This document shows positions 49,479-59,479 of a DNA stretch of 64,000 nucleotides, piece by piece. This DNA is from Methanomassiliicoccaceae archaeon (lineage in GTDB: Archaea; Thermoplasmatota; Thermoplasmata; Methanomassiliicoccales; Methanomethylophilaceae). The notes below the pieces were generated by a model. It was given only the letters and a program-made list of their open reading frames with translations. It ran no database searches and was not told the DNA's origin. The position numbers and the translations under genes were made by a program. Every line of letters starts with the position of its first letter. The stretch's first letter is position 1. The stretch is taken from the NCBI GenBank assembly GCA_034928305.1, contig JAYFOZ010000003.1, forward strand, positions 1 to 64,000, given 5' to 3'.

Positions 49479-51404
49479 TCAGAAGAACATCAAAAGCCAG
49501 TTTGCAACGGCGCCTATAGCGATGGCCGTGCCGATCGAAAGGGCGGATACTGCAAGGGTCTCCTTCCAACCTATCTCGCGCCATATCACGGCCATTGTCG
49601 CAAGGCACGGCATGTATATCGCCATGACGAGTCCGAAAACAAAGAACTGTTCCGGGCCCATGAAAGATCCCAGTTCGAATATGCCGACGCTTGCTGCAAT
49701 AATGGCCAGCATTCCTACGGCCATCTCCTTTCTGAGCACGCCCACGATGAACGCGAGAATTACGGCCGCAGGAAGTCCCAGCATTGTGACGGTTACGAAT
49801 GATAGCGGTCCGATTACAAAGTCGAGAAGATTGTAATTGAGGGCGACCTCCAGAAATATGCTGCCTACGACCAGGAGCGGGAACGCGATCATAAAGAAGT
49901 CCTTTATGCGGTCCCAAGTTTTGAAAAGTACGTTCTTCACAGATGGTTTGGAGAGGTCGGGTATCTCCATCGCAAGGTTAGAGGGCTCGTATTTTAGGAA
50001 ACGGTTGAGCGCCAGTCCCAGAACTATCAAAAGTACCAGAACTATCAAAAGTATCGCGAAAGCATATATGAATCCGGAGTATTTTCCTACTATTCCGAAT
50101 ATTATCGCCATCTGAGCGGAACAGGGTATGCACATAACGATGAGCGATGTGAGGATCAACTTCTCGCGACGAGAGCGTATTGTGCGTATGGCCATGATGG
50201 CTGGCACATTGCATCCCAGTCCCACTATCATAGGTATGAAAGCTCCTCCGTGAAGACCGAAACGGTGCATCGTCCTGTCTACCAGAACTACTGCCCTGGG
50301 CAGGTAACCTGTATCCTCTAGGAAACCGAGTATGATGTAGAAGACCATTATGTAGGGAATCACGAGAGTGAGTATCGCTCTGATGCTTCCATCGATGCCC
50401 AGCATTACGGCCTCGCCCATATCTCCGCCGAAGTTCTTGCCGAAATCGACCAAAGAATTGCCTATGACCGCGTCGTAGACATAACTCACCGCTTCGTCGA
50501 GCAGTGACCCCAAGAAGATCATCGTTATGAAAAGCAGCAGGCCCACTCCGATCAGGATGGGTATCCCGGTTGATGGCGTTATCATCATATCGGACAGTCT
50601 GTCTTTGCGACTGAACTTTGTCTGGGTCCTCGTCTGGACTTTCCTGACTATAGCGTTTGAGACAGAATATCTGTCCCTGGCTATCGCGATATCAGATGAT
50701 TCGCCGTGTTCCGTTTCGAACTTGTTGCGCAGATTTGAGGCTATCTCGGCCGTTGCCGGCATGATGTCTTCTATGAAGGACCTGGTCCCTTCGATAAGTT
50801 TCACTGCTGTTCCGCGTTGATCGAACCTGGTTTTCTTTAGATGGTCTGTGATCTCATCTATAGCGGCCTCGAGATGCATCTCATACTTTACCTGGAATGT
50901 CGACCTTCTTCCGAGCCCTTCGCAAAGCGCATCCGCAAGGTGGTCGACCCCCTCGGACGTCTTTGCCGAAACAGGCACGACCGGGATGTCGAGAATGCGT
51001 TCGAGTTCCTTGTAGTCCGTATCGTATTTCTTGCGGGCCTCATCTACTTTGTTGACCGCAAGTATTATCGGAAGACCCAGTTCGATGACCTCGAAACATA
51101 GTACGAGGCTGCTCTGAAGATTGGTCGCATCGGCGATCACGATGACGGAATCTATGTCCGGGTCCCGGACCATCTCTAGGACGACCTCCTCATCGTCAGA
51201 ATTTCCAGACATGCCATAGGTTCCGGGCAGATCGAATATGCGGACCTTGTTGCCGTTCCTTGTGACGACCGCTTCCTTGAAGGTCACGGTGGTGCCGGCA
51301 TAGTTGGAAGATATTACACCTACTCCTGTAAGCCTGGTAAATAATGATGATTTCCCGACATTCGGTTGCCCGATTAAGGCCGTTGTGAACATTCCGTCCT
51401 GCAT
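49479..51404 (-). CDS. feoB: Ferrous iron transporter FeoB
   Basis: 641 residues. N-terminal G domain: G1 IGQPNVGKSSLFTRLTG, G2 YAGTTVTF, G3 DLPGTYGM, G4 NKVDEA, G5 VPVSAKTSEG, followed by the helical GDI-like domain to about 260. The membrane domain has two Gate repeats (MVGLGCNVPAIMAIRTI and later AFPLLVVGSIFLEVAL). It moves Fe2+ into the cytoplasm. The ATG overlaps the regulator's stop by one base (TAATG), so regulator and transporter are co-transcribed. There is no separate feoA; that domain is fused to the regulator. Confidence 0.95.
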   Translation of the reverse strand: MQDGMFTTALIGQPNVGKSSLFTRLTGVGVISSNYAGTTVTFKEAVVTRNGNKVRIFDLPGTYGMSGNSDDEEVVLEMVRDPDIDSVIVIADATNLQSSLVLCFEVIELGLPIILAVNKVDEARKKYDTDYKELERILDIPVVPVSAKTSEGVDHLADALCEGLGRRSTFQVKYEMHLEAAIDEITDHLKKTRFDQRGTAVKLIEGTRSFIEDIMPATAEIASNLRNKFETEHGESSDIAIARDRYSVSNAIVRKVQTRTQTKFSRKDRLSDMMITPSTGIPILIGVGLLLFITMIFLGSLLDEAVSYVYDAVIGNSLVDFGKNFGGDMGEAVMLGIDGSIRAILTLVIPYIMVFYIILGFLEDTGYLPRAVVLVDRTMHRFGLHGGAFIPMIVGLGCNVPAIMAIRTIRSRREKLILTSLIVMCIPCSAQMAIIFGIVGKYSGFIYAFAILLIVLVLLIVLGLALNRFLKYEPSNLAMEIPDLSKPSVKNVLFKTWDRIKDFFMIAFPLLVVGSIFLEVALNYNLLDFVIGPLSFVTVTMLGLPAAVILAFIVGVLRKEMAVGMLAIIAASVGIFELGSFMGPEQFFVFGLVMAIYMPCLATMAVIWREIGWKETLAVSALSIGTAIAIGAVANWLLMFF

Positions 51405-52069
51405 TATTCATCACTCGGCTCAACGTAAACGAACGACGCCATCTCGGAATCAAGAGCGAATGTAGAATTGCCGACGGTGATGACCTTAGGGCCGGACCTG
51501 GAACCGTTGCTGACCACGCAGACGTCCCTTCCGGGCACGAATCCCATCGATATCAGCTTCTTTATTGTATGCGAATCTTCACATTTTAGGTGTGATATGC
51601 ATCCGCGATCCCCCTGCACCATCTCGCTCAGTTTTTTGTTGACGTGGCCGAGCCCGGTAGCGGCCCTGCATTGAACATCGCAGCTGGAACAATCGTCGTC
51701 GACCGGGGTCCCGATGATATGGCATATCCTGATCGCCGAATCGTCGGAAATCACATGCTCCATCTTATGGGCCTCCTCATGCGCCAAGTCGCGGTCCATG
51801 TTCAGAACGTCGGTGAGAAAGCGCTCCATGATGTGGTGCTTTCTGCGGATCTGTCTGGCGTAATTCAGGCCCTCGGAGGTCAGCTCCACCCCGCGGTATT
51901 TAGTGTAAGTTACAAAACCGTCGCTGGAAAGGACCTTTATCATCTCTGATACGCTGGCAGGAGATACTCCCAGCTTATTTGCCAAATCGTTGGTCTTGGC
52001 CCTGCCCTCGCCTTCCGTGAGACGCAATATCTCGATAAGATAATCTTCACGGTTACCGGATTTCATCAT
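51404..52069 (-). CDS. DtxR-family metal-dependent repressor with C-terminal FeoA domain
   Basis: 221 residues. Winged helix at 5-65 (DYLIEILRLTEGEGRAKTNDLANKLGVSPASVSEMIKVL) and a DtxR-type dimerisation/metal domain with HHIMERFL, EEAHKMEHVISD and a Cys-rich DDDCSSCDVQC stretch. A FeoA/SH3-like domain lies near 150-220 (KKLISMGFVPGRDVCVV). It is first in the operon with feoB and probably represses it when Fe2+ or Mn2+ is plentiful. A TTAG-N6-CTAA dyad lies at its promoter. The start is 52069 or 52066. Confidence 0.92.
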   Translation of the reverse strand: MMKSGNREDYLIEILRLTEGEGRAKTNDLANKLGVSPASVSEMIKVLSSDGFVTYTKYRGVELTSEGLNYARQIRRKHHIMERFLTDVLNMDRDLAHEEAHKMEHVISDDSAIRICHIIGTPVDDDCSSCDVQCRAATGLGHVNKKLSEMVQGDRGCISHLKCEDSHTIKKLISMGFVPGRDVCVVSNGSRSGPKVITVGNSTFALDSEMASFVYVEPSDE

Positions 52070-52090
52070 ATGGCGTATGTCTGGCCCGTT

Positions 52091-52111
52091 AATAAAATTA
52101 GTTATGCCTAA
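52091..52111 (-). promoter_or_regulatory. Promoter and candidate operator of the DtxR-FeoA/feoB operon
   Basis: A minus-strand TATA-like ATTTTATT (about 52092-52099) lies 25 nt from the ATG at 52069. Directly upstream, 52098-52111 is the dyad TTAG-TTATGC-CTAA, whose arms resemble DtxR/IdeR half sites. A repressor bound there would cover the TFB recognition site. Confidence 0.45.
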
Positions 52112-52165
52112 AATAGGAAAATATCGTGGCCGGGGGATCGACGGCCATAATTGGTTCGATCGCCA

Positions 52166-52477
52166 TTACTTCCGTTCGGCTTCCTTGCGATTCTTTTCAC
52201 GCTCGGCCTTCGCTCCGGCGACCATTTCCTGTTTTTCTTTCTCGGTCTTATCTATCTCCGCGTACTTCGCCTTGATATTTCCACAACATTTCTTAACGTC
52301 GAAGGTCTCTCCTTTAAGGAACGCTTGGTATATTCTGTCTCCGAGCTTGGATTTCATTTCCTCGATCTCTTTCTGGAGCTCGCGTATCTTGGAGTTGTAC
52401 TTGCTCTCGTCGATATCCGCTCCGATCTTATTGTCCACGTTCTTAATCCCGGCCGATACTTTGTCCATAAGTCCCAT
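52166..52477 (-). CDS. Small coiled-coil protein, function unknown
   Basis: 103 residues, almost entirely charged helix. Residues 24-60 (DESKYNSKIRELQKEIEEMKSKLGDRIYQAF) and 70-103 (KAKYAEIDKTEKEKQEMVAGAKAEREKNRKE) have heptad-like spacing. A single CC pair lies near 64. GGTGA is 6 nt before the ATG, and a TATA-like TTATTATAATTAC is about 36 nt upstream, so it has its own promoter. No family recognised. Confidence 0.7.
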   Translation of the reverse strand: MGLMDKVSAGIKNVDNKIGADIDESKYNSKIRELQKEIEEMKSKLGDRIYQAFLKGETFDVKKCCGNIKAKYAEIDKTEKEKQEMVAGAKAEREKNRKEAERK

Positions 52478-52524
52478 GTCTGCTCACCGAGTTGCAATCG
52501 AAGTGTAATTATAATAAGTGTGGG

Positions 52525-52543
52525 GCCCGCGCAGTGCGCGGGC
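52525..52543 (-). terminator. Perfect 8-bp GC hairpin after glyA
   Basis: GCCCGCGC-3 nt-GCGCGGGC, 18 nt past the glyA stop on the minus strand and just before the promoter of the coiled-coil gene. Probably ends glyA transcripts. Confidence 0.55.
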
Positions 52544-52561
52544 AAGTAGTTTAGAAGAGAA

Positions 52562-53845
52562 TCACGGTACAAGTTTGCGGTACTCGTAGGCAGGTTCTCC
52601 GGCGTTGAAACAGTACTGTATGTTCGAGAACTGTTTCTTCAGCGCCTTGACGTCCTTCTTGACCTTTGCGGGGTCTTCCTTCTTCTTGACCACGCGGGCG
52701 ATGAGTTCGGCGACCTCTTTCATCTCGCTTTCCTTCATGCCGACACGCGTCATCTCCTGAGAACCTAGCCTGAGGCCGGACGGGCGAACCGCGCTCGTGT
52801 CCCTGGGCAACATGTTCTTGTTACAGATGATATTAGCGTCCTCCAGAAGTTGTGCGCATTCTTTTCCGCCTCCGAACTCCGAAACATCAAGGGCGATCGC
52901 ATGGGACCTGGTGAAACCTAGGTCCGGGCAAAGGACCGGTATTCCGAGTTCGTACAGGGACTCGCCTAGCTGACGGGAGTTCTTGCATGCCTGTGCGGCG
53001 TAATCCTTAGCGAAAACTTCCATCTCCGCAAGCGTGACGGCTAGCGCCGCCATGGCGTGAAGGTGGTGGCTCGACGTGACACCGGGGAAAACCGCCTTCT
53101 GAAGCTTCTTCTCCTGATCTTCGGTCATATTCGATCCCAGGAGCAGCCCGTGGTTGGGTCCGGGGAACGTCTTGTGCGTCGACGACGATATGATGTTCAC
53201 CCCTTCTCTCAGAGGATCGTGGAACTGTCCGCCTGCGACGAGGCCTAGGACGTGCGCGCAGTCCTCCCATACGAGGCATCCGATCTCATTGAAAGTGTCC
53301 TCAAGCTCCTTGAGGGGCGGAGGGAACAGGAAAACGGAGAGGCCGAACTGGGCCACCTTGGGTTTTACTTCTTTGAGCAGCTTTATCGTCCCGTCGACAT
53401 CGAGATTCATGTTCTCTTCGTTGAACGGATAGTTGACCGAGTTGACCGCCCTCTGTCCGAAAGCTCCGAACTCGCATGTGGAAATGTGCGCCCCCTGTGC
53501 GAGCGCGCATGTGGTGATTGTATCTCCCGGCTCTGCAAATGCGAAAAGAACGGCCATGTTGGCAACCGTACCGGATATCGGCCTTACGTCGGCAAAATCG
53601 GCCTTGAACAGATTTTTGGCAAGCTCCATGGCTTTGGTCTCGACCTTGTCCACGTAGATGTTGCCCTGATAGTAGCGTTTTCCGGGAAGCCCCTCGGCAT
53701 ACCTGTCGGCGAAATCCGAGATTAGCATCTCTTTGGCCAGAGGGCTCATGAGATTCTCGGAAGCTATCATCGGAATGGATTCTTCGAACCATTTGTTGTG
53801 GTTCATTACCTGCTCTCTGATGTATTTGGCATCCTCTGCGGTCAT
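52562..53845 (-). CDS. glyA: Serine hydroxymethyltransferase
   Basis: 427 residues of the archaeal SHMT branch. Moves the serine C3 to a tetrahydropterin, giving glycine. PLP lysine in SSSTHKTFPGPNHGLLLG, and PMIASENLMSP at the N-terminus with the substrate-binding Ser-Glu. YYQGNIYVDKVE replaces the bacterial YYGG. The longest frame reaches 53911 into the neighbouring gene. The ATG at 53845 with GAGGTAAC upstream is preferred and gives the usual length. Confidence 0.95.
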   Translation of the reverse strand: MTAEDAKYIREQVMNHNKWFEESIPMIASENLMSPLAKEMLISDFADRYAEGLPGKRYYQGNIYVDKVETKAMELAKNLFKADFADVRPISGTVANMAVLFAFAEPGDTITTCALAQGAHISTCEFGAFGQRAVNSVNYPFNEENMNLDVDGTIKLLKEVKPKVAQFGLSVFLFPPPLKELEDTFNEIGCLVWEDCAHVLGLVAGGQFHDPLREGVNIISSSTHKTFPGPNHGLLLGSNMTEDQEKKLQKAVFPGVTSSHHLHAMAALAVTLAEMEVFAKDYAAQACKNSRQLGESLYELGIPVLCPDLGFTRSHAIALDVSEFGGGKECAQLLEDANIICNKNMLPRDTSAVRPSGLRLGSQEMTRVGMKESEMKEVAELIARVVKKKEDPAKVKKDVKALKKQFSNIQYCFNAGEPAYEYRKLVP

Positions 53846-53891
53846 TTTATCGTTACCTCGTAACCATTGCTCGGTAAAAAAGGATTGGTAA

Positions 53892-54911
53892 TCACTGGGG
53901 CATGTCCGCACGGTCTCTGACGTCGCGGAGTGGCTTTTCGGTGGTAGGATCCGTGCTGCGGAGGTCCGCTAGACATATCGACACGATGTCCCCGAGAATG
54001 ATACACTTGAGGTTTTTCTCAAGATTACTGGTACCTTCTACATGGTAAGTCACGATGTCCAGCTTTTTGTCCAAAAGGATGCCGATGGATGTGTCAGTCA
54101 TACTTTTTACCATTTTCGATGCGTTATCGTCATAAAGAACGACGGGGACGAAATTGCGGTTGTTGTTCCTGTCGTCCGTCCACCCCACGATCTCGTTGTG
54201 GTTGAACTCCGGGATCGACCCGCAGAAAGATATGTTCTTAGAATTCTCATTGATCTGGGTCTTCCACCTTATTGCGGATGAGCGCATATTCGCCAAACTG
54301 TATATGACCGGTATCTTATCGATCAGCTTGTCTGCGATCTTTTTTGCTTCTTCGCAATCGTTCTCCACGACCCTGTCCCTCTCCGCCTTCAGCGCGGGGA
54401 CGATCTTTCTGAGCTCTGTCTTCGCCTTGCATATGCCCATCTCCTCGAGGATAGACGCAAGCCTGCCTATGATGCTCCCCAGCGCCACGCGGGACTGCAT
54501 GCCGCCTGGCAGGGTCACCGCTATGTCCTTGCGACTGAGGCATCTGGAGTAAAGGTCTCCTCCGGATGTGACGCATATGACTTTGCAGTTGCAGCGAATG
54601 GCCTCATCATAAGCCATGAGCGTCTCCTTCGTGTTCCCCGAGTAGCTTACGAGGATGATCCATGTGTCCTCCCCGACCCACTTCGGGAATTCGGTCCTCC
54701 GGATCACCAAAAGCGGCGTCCTTGATACACCGTCGGCAAAATCAGATAATATTTCGCCCGCGAGGGCAGAGGCCCCCATGCCGCATATGCAGACCTTCTC
54801 TGCCTTCGGGACAGGGGGCATCTCTTCATCGAGCGCCGCCTCTATCTGCTCCGGAAAACTGGCGGTGTGTTTGAAGATCATCGTGCCCTGTATATTCTTC
54901 CCTTCGGACAT
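53892..54911 (-). CDS. Bifunctional phosphoglucose/phosphomannose isomerase
   Basis: 339 residues of the crenarchaeal/Thermoplasma-type PGI/PMI family. Two SIS domains: ICGMGASALAGEILSDF near 42 and LVSYSGNTKETLMAYDEAI near 87. Substrate residues lie in IRWKTQINENSK and the catalytic Glu/His in PEFNHNEIVGW near 240. A TATA-like TTAAATACGT at 54931-54940 is about 25 nt from the ATG, so leaderless. It interconverts F6P with G6P and M6P. Confidence 0.92.
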   Translation of the reverse strand: MSEGKNIQGTMIFKHTASFPEQIEAALDEEMPPVPKAEKVCICGMGASALAGEILSDFADGVSRTPLLVIRRTEFPKWVGEDTWIILVSYSGNTKETLMAYDEAIRCNCKVICVTSGGDLYSRCLSRKDIAVTLPGGMQSRVALGSIIGRLASILEEMGICKAKTELRKIVPALKAERDRVVENDCEEAKKIADKLIDKIPVIYSLANMRSSAIRWKTQINENSKNISFCGSIPEFNHNEIVGWTDDRNNNRNFVPVVLYDDNASKMVKSMTDTSIGILLDKKLDIVTYHVEGTSNLEKNLKCIILGDIVSICLADLRSTDPTTEKPLRDVRDRADMPQ

Positions 54912-55055
54912 CTATTGCACCAGCCGATGCACGTATTTAAACTGTTATTCATATCCGTTCCACCGAATAATGCGGATAATTATCGTCTACTAAATTACTG
55001 GTAAATTACCAACAGTTTTTTTATACTGTCGCCTTGGCAGGACCCTGGTGATTGA

Positions 55056-55765
55056 GTGAACTTCAAAAAGGCCCTGGATGACATAAGGCAGGGCAAGGTC
55101 ATACTTGTCTACGATTTCGACGACCGGGAAGGCGAGTCCGACCTGACGGTCGCCTCGCAATACATAACCTATGAGACGGTACAGATGATGAGGAAAAGGG
55201 CCGGAGGACTTATCTGCACGACCACTCCCTTCGAAAAAGCGCGCGACGTCGGACTCCCATATATGGCCGACGTCTATTTCGATGATTCGAACAGGTTCCC
55301 GCTCCTAAAGGCGATGGCCCCCGACGACATCCCTTACGACAATACGAAGTCTTCTTTCGGAGTGACGATTAACCATCGGAAGACATACACGGGAATAACT
55401 GACAGGGACAGGGCGCTCACTATCTCCAAATTCGCTGAAATCTTGTTCCGGGACAAGCCCGCATCCGAGATATCCAAGGAGATCGGAGAGGAGTTCCGGT
55501 CCCCGGGGCACGTCCATCTTCTGAACGCGACCGAACACATCCTCACCAACAGAAGGGGGCACACAGAACTCTGCACCGCCATGATGTACATGGCAGGCGT
55601 CAATCCTTCAGCCACCATATGCGAGATGATGGGGGACGACGGCAGGTCGATGACCAAGAAGGATGTCATGAAGTTCGCAGATGACAATAACATCGAATTC
55701 GTAACCGGCGACCAGGTCCTCGGCAGGTGGGAAGACTTCAAAAGAAAGAGCGGAGCCGACTGCTG

Positions 55766-55766
<1 letters not shown>
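55056..55766 (+). CDS. ribB: 3,4-dihydroxy-2-butanone 4-phosphate synthase
   Basis: 236 residues. Converts ribulose 5-phosphate to the four-carbon riboflavin precursor and formate. The acidic site VYDFDDREGESDLTVASQYIT lies near 19-39. The HVHLLNATEHILTNRRGHTELC segment carries the catalytic His and the RxGHTE motif. The start is GTG at 55056 with GGTGAT 4 nt upstream; a TATA-like TTTTATAC lies near 55017-55025. It is the first gene of a four-gene riboflavin operon with overlapping or nearly abutting genes. Confidence 0.95.
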
Positions 55767-56661
<895 letters not shown>

Positions 56662-56665
56662 AAAA

Positions 56666-57082
56666 ATGAAAGAATACAGGATAGGGATGGTGGCCGCCGA
56701 GTTCAACTTCGACGTCACGTCAATGATGATTGAAAGGGCAAAAGCAGAGGCGGAGTTCCTAGGAGTGAAAATCACCAAGGAGATATTCGTCCCCGGTGTT
56801 TACGACATGCCGTTGGCCGTTAAGAAGCTCGCCGAGCAGAAAGACATCGACGCCGTGATAACCATCGGCGCAGTGATCAAAGGCGAGACGGACCACGACC
56901 AGGTGATCATAGCCCAGGCCGCGAGGAAGATCACCGACCTTTCGCTCGACTACAACAAGCCCATCGCCCTCGGGATCTCCGGACCGGGAGAGACACAGCT
57001 TCAGGCCATGGACAGGATCGAGAAAGGGCGCGACGCAGTCGACGCCGTCGTCAAGATGCTTCAGAGACTTGAGAAAATTTAA
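56666..57082 (+). CDS. ribH: 6,7-dimethyl-8-ribityllumazine synthase
   Basis: 138 residues. VAAEFNFDVTSMMIERAK at the N-terminus, FVPGVYDMPLAVKKLAE, and GAVIKGETDHDQVI with the phosphate-binding and catalytic His residues. It condenses the RibB product with the ribityl pyrimidine. It is the last gene of ribB-ribL-ribC-ribH and is followed by a hairpin. Pyrimidine-branch enzymes (ArfA/B, RibD-type) are not here. Confidence 0.95.
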   Translation: MKEYRIGMVAAEFNFDVTSMMIERAKAEAEFLGVKITKEIFVPGVYDMPLAVKKLAEQKDIDAVITIGAVIKGETDHDQVIIAQAARKITDLSLDYNKPIALGISGPGETQLQAMDRIEKGRDAVDAVVKMLQRLEKI

Positions 57083-57090
57083 ACAGCAAT

Positions 57091-57114
57091 GCCATAGGGA
57101 ACTTTCCCTGTGGC
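57091..57114 (+). terminator. Terminator hairpin after the riboflavin operon
   Basis: GCCATAGGGAA/TTCCCTGTGGC, 8 nt past the ribH stop and followed by TTATTTTT. Fits an intrinsic-like terminator. Confidence 0.5.
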
Positions 57115-57161
57115 GGACGCTTATTTTTCACCGAAAAATTCGATGGACATATCTTAAAAAC

Positions 57162-57192
57162 TTATGAAATGTGCACGTGGCACATTTCATAA
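57162..57192 (-). terminator. Perfect 13-bp inverted repeat between convergent genes
   Basis: TTATGAAATGTGC, 5-nt loop, then its exact reverse complement. On the minus strand it lies 26 nt after the helicase stop and is followed by GTTTTTAAG, as expected for a terminator. It is longer and more perfect than needed for one, so a second function such as protein binding or RNA stability is possible. Confidence 0.55.
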
Positions 57193-57217
57193 ATTAGATT
57201 GTAAATGAGTTTTGGGA

Positions 57218-58744
57218 TCAGTACTGACCGTCGCCCTTTTTGGGTTTGTTTTCCTGATACTTGGGCTTCTGCTCGGCCGGTTCCATGAGGACGTCCTTCT
57301 TTTTGTGACGGTATTCGGACATGGTCTCCATGGTGCGGTCGCTTCTGTCCTCGCGTATCTCGATGAAAGATTTCGACCTTCCGAGCCCTACGTTTCCGAT
57401 AAAGCTGTCGTCGAGCTTTCCCACGTGTTTGACGAGGTCCAATATCTGATTCTTGCTGAAACCGTCATCGCGGCCCAGGTTGATCTGCAGCACCACCATT
57501 TTCTTTCCGTCTTCGGTGGTTGCGATTACCGGCCTGATCGGTTTCTTCTTTTCAGGTACCGGGGCGGCGGCGAACTGCCTCTGTGCCTTGGCGGGAGCTT
57601 TTACGTAATCCTCGACGATCATTGTGCCTGCGGATGGCATCTCGTCCGCCCTGACCTTACGGATCCTCTTTCCAGTCTCTCTTTCGTATTGCCTTATGTG
57701 GTATTCTTCCTGTTTCGTTACGAAAGATACAGCTACTCCTTCTTTTCCCGCACGTCCTGTCCTTCCGATCCTGTGAAGGTAGTTCTCGGAGTCCATGGGG
57801 ACGTCGAAGTTCACCACGAGGTCGATATTGTTGATGTCGAGGCCTCTTGCGGCGACGTCCGTCGCTATGAGGACCTGGAAGCGGTTGTTCCTGAAGCTGC
57901 GTATGGTCCTTTCCCTCTTGGCCTGGGGCATATCGCCGTGAAGGGTGCCGACCGTGATTTTATGAGACATATCGTCCGCGAGTGTATCGACCATCCTCTT
58001 GGTCTGACAGAAGACTACGGTTTTGGGGGACCCGTTCGTGACTATATGTTCGAGTACCTCTGCCTTGGCCCCTCTGGACATTGGGATCCAGTACTGAGTG
58101 ACCAGGTCCGATACGGGCTCGTCCCTGGAGACGCTGATCTCCATCGGGTCCTGCATCCTGTTGAAAGCGATGCGCTTTATGCTTTCAGCCATAGTGGCCG
58201 AGAACAGCAGCGTGTGCTTTTCCTTTGGAACGGCGTCCATGATGAAGTTGAGCTCATCGGCGAATCCCATGTCTAGCATGCGGTCCGCCTCGTCGAGGAC
58301 GACCTCGGTTATCTCGGAAAGGTCCAGAGCGCCGCGTGTGATCATGTCTTTGAGCCTTCCGGGGGTCCCTACAACTATGTCGGCCCCCCTCCTGAGCCCA
58401 TATGTCTGATCGCTTATGCTTGCTCCCCCGTATATGGAGATGCTCCTGTGGCCTGTGTATTTTGACAGCTTATAGATTTCGTTCTCCACCTGAGTGGCGA
58501 GCTCTCTCGTCGGGGCCAGAACGAGCGATGTCGGCTTTTTGGACCCGGGTTCGGTGCGCGCCATGATTATGAGCGCGTAAGTTCCCGTTTTCCCCGTTCC
58601 GGTCTGCGCCTGGGCGAATATGTCGCGTCCGGCCAGTCCAGCGGGCACCGCCTCGATCTGTATCGGGGTGGGCAGAGTCCAGCCCATGTCCGAAATTGCA
58701 TTCAAAAGTGTTACGTCCAAACCTAAATCTTCAAAACCTATCAT
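57218..58744 (-). CDS. DEAD-box RNA helicase with DbpA-like RNA-binding domain
   Basis: 508 residues. Q motif LPTPIQIEAVPAGLAG, motif I AQAQTGTGKT, Ia APTRELA, II VLDEADRMLD, III FSATMAES, V ATDVAARGLD, VI YLHRIGRTGRAG. After a linker comes a DbpA/CsdA-type RRM-like domain at about 405-470 (VVLQINLGRDDGFSKNQILDLVKHVGKL ... GLGRSKSFIEI). A basic, Lys/Gln-rich tail follows. It probably remodels structured RNA such as rRNA or acts at low temperature. The architecture is usual in bacterial DeaD/DbpA and suggests bacterial ancestry. Confidence 0.93.
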   Translation of the reverse strand: MIGFEDLGLDVTLLNAISDMGWTLPTPIQIEAVPAGLAGRDIFAQAQTGTGKTGTYALIIMARTEPGSKKPTSLVLAPTRELATQVENEIYKLSKYTGHRSISIYGGASISDQTYGLRRGADIVVGTPGRLKDMITRGALDLSEITEVVLDEADRMLDMGFADELNFIMDAVPKEKHTLLFSATMAESIKRIAFNRMQDPMEISVSRDEPVSDLVTQYWIPMSRGAKAEVLEHIVTNGSPKTVVFCQTKRMVDTLADDMSHKITVGTLHGDMPQAKRERTIRSFRNNRFQVLIATDVAARGLDINNIDLVVNFDVPMDSENYLHRIGRTGRAGKEGVAVSFVTKQEEYHIRQYERETGKRIRKVRADEMPSAGTMIVEDYVKAPAKAQRQFAAAPVPEKKKPIRPVIATTEDGKKMVVLQINLGRDDGFSKNQILDLVKHVGKLDDSFIGNVGLGRSKSFIEIREDRSDRTMETMSEYRHKKKDVLMEPAEQKPKYQENKPKKGDGQY

Positions 58745-58954
58745 GATCCTTTATCCCTAAATATTAAAAGCCCGCAAAACAAAGGACCCGTATATTTCAG
58801 CCGCTCTAGCATGGACTGTTATTTAAAACCTCCCAACTAACGGCGCTTATAAGTATGAAATGTTACCCGACATCCGCATTATCGTACCAATGTTGATGAT
58901 TTAAGAGGTTTGAAAACCTATTATGTCCAAGTTTTGGGACCGTCGGTACGAGCC

Positions 58955-59479
58955 TCACATCTTCTTAACGATTTCGTCCAAAGACTTCCTCTTTTTGGGC
59001 CTCTGGGGATCTTCGGCCTTGCGGTACCCGAAAGCGACGACCAGCATTATCTTCTTCTTCGCCCCTATGATCTCCTGGACCTTCTTGTTGCTGAAATACC
59101 CCATTATGCATGTGTCCAGGCCCTGTTCTGTAGCTTCTGCGGTCAGATATGCGCAGGCTATCCCTACGTCTATCGACCTGTAATCCAGCCCCGTTATCAT
59201 GGATCCGGCCTTCGCCGTAGCGTTGTAGCTGTCTTCGACAAAAATGACAAAGGCAGGACAATCTTCGACGAACTTGCCCATTCCCGAATTCTTGTGGTCC
59301 GAGAGCTCTTTCGATTTGTCACCCGTTACGGCATACATGGTGAATGGCTGTGCGTTGCATGCGGAAGGCGCGAGCCTCGCCGCTTCCAGACATGCATCCA
59401 GCTTCTCCTTCTCTACTGCCCTCGCCGGATCGTAAGAACGGCAACTTTGTCTTTTCTCGGTTATCTCGATGAAGTCCAT
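58955..59479 (-). CDS. Nitroreductase-family FMN oxidoreductase
   Basis: 174 residues from ATG 59479. EKRQSCRSYDPARAVEKEKL gives the FMN phosphate-binding Arg-Ser pattern, APSACNAQPFTMYAV the flavin site, and CIMGYFSNKKVQEIIGAKKKIMLVVAFGYRK the C-terminal half. It reduces quinones or nitro groups with NAD(P)H; the natural substrate is unknown. The start is chosen because TGTTAAAATA lies 27 nt upstream (59501-59510); the frame opens earlier at 59497. Confidence 0.9.
   Translation of the reverse strand: MDFIEITEKRQSCRSYDPARAVEKEKLDACLEAARLAPSACNAQPFTMYAVTGDKSKELSDHKNSGMGKFVEDCPAFVIFVEDSYNATAKAGSMITGLDYRSIDVGIACAYLTAEATEQGLDTCIMGYFSNKKVQEIIGAKKKIMLVVAFGYRKAEDPQRPKKRKSLDEIVKKM

Noticed and set aside
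57212-58276. 354-codon plus-strand ORF
   Set aside because: Antisense to the DEAD-box helicase with all helicase motifs; no RBS or promoter of its own.
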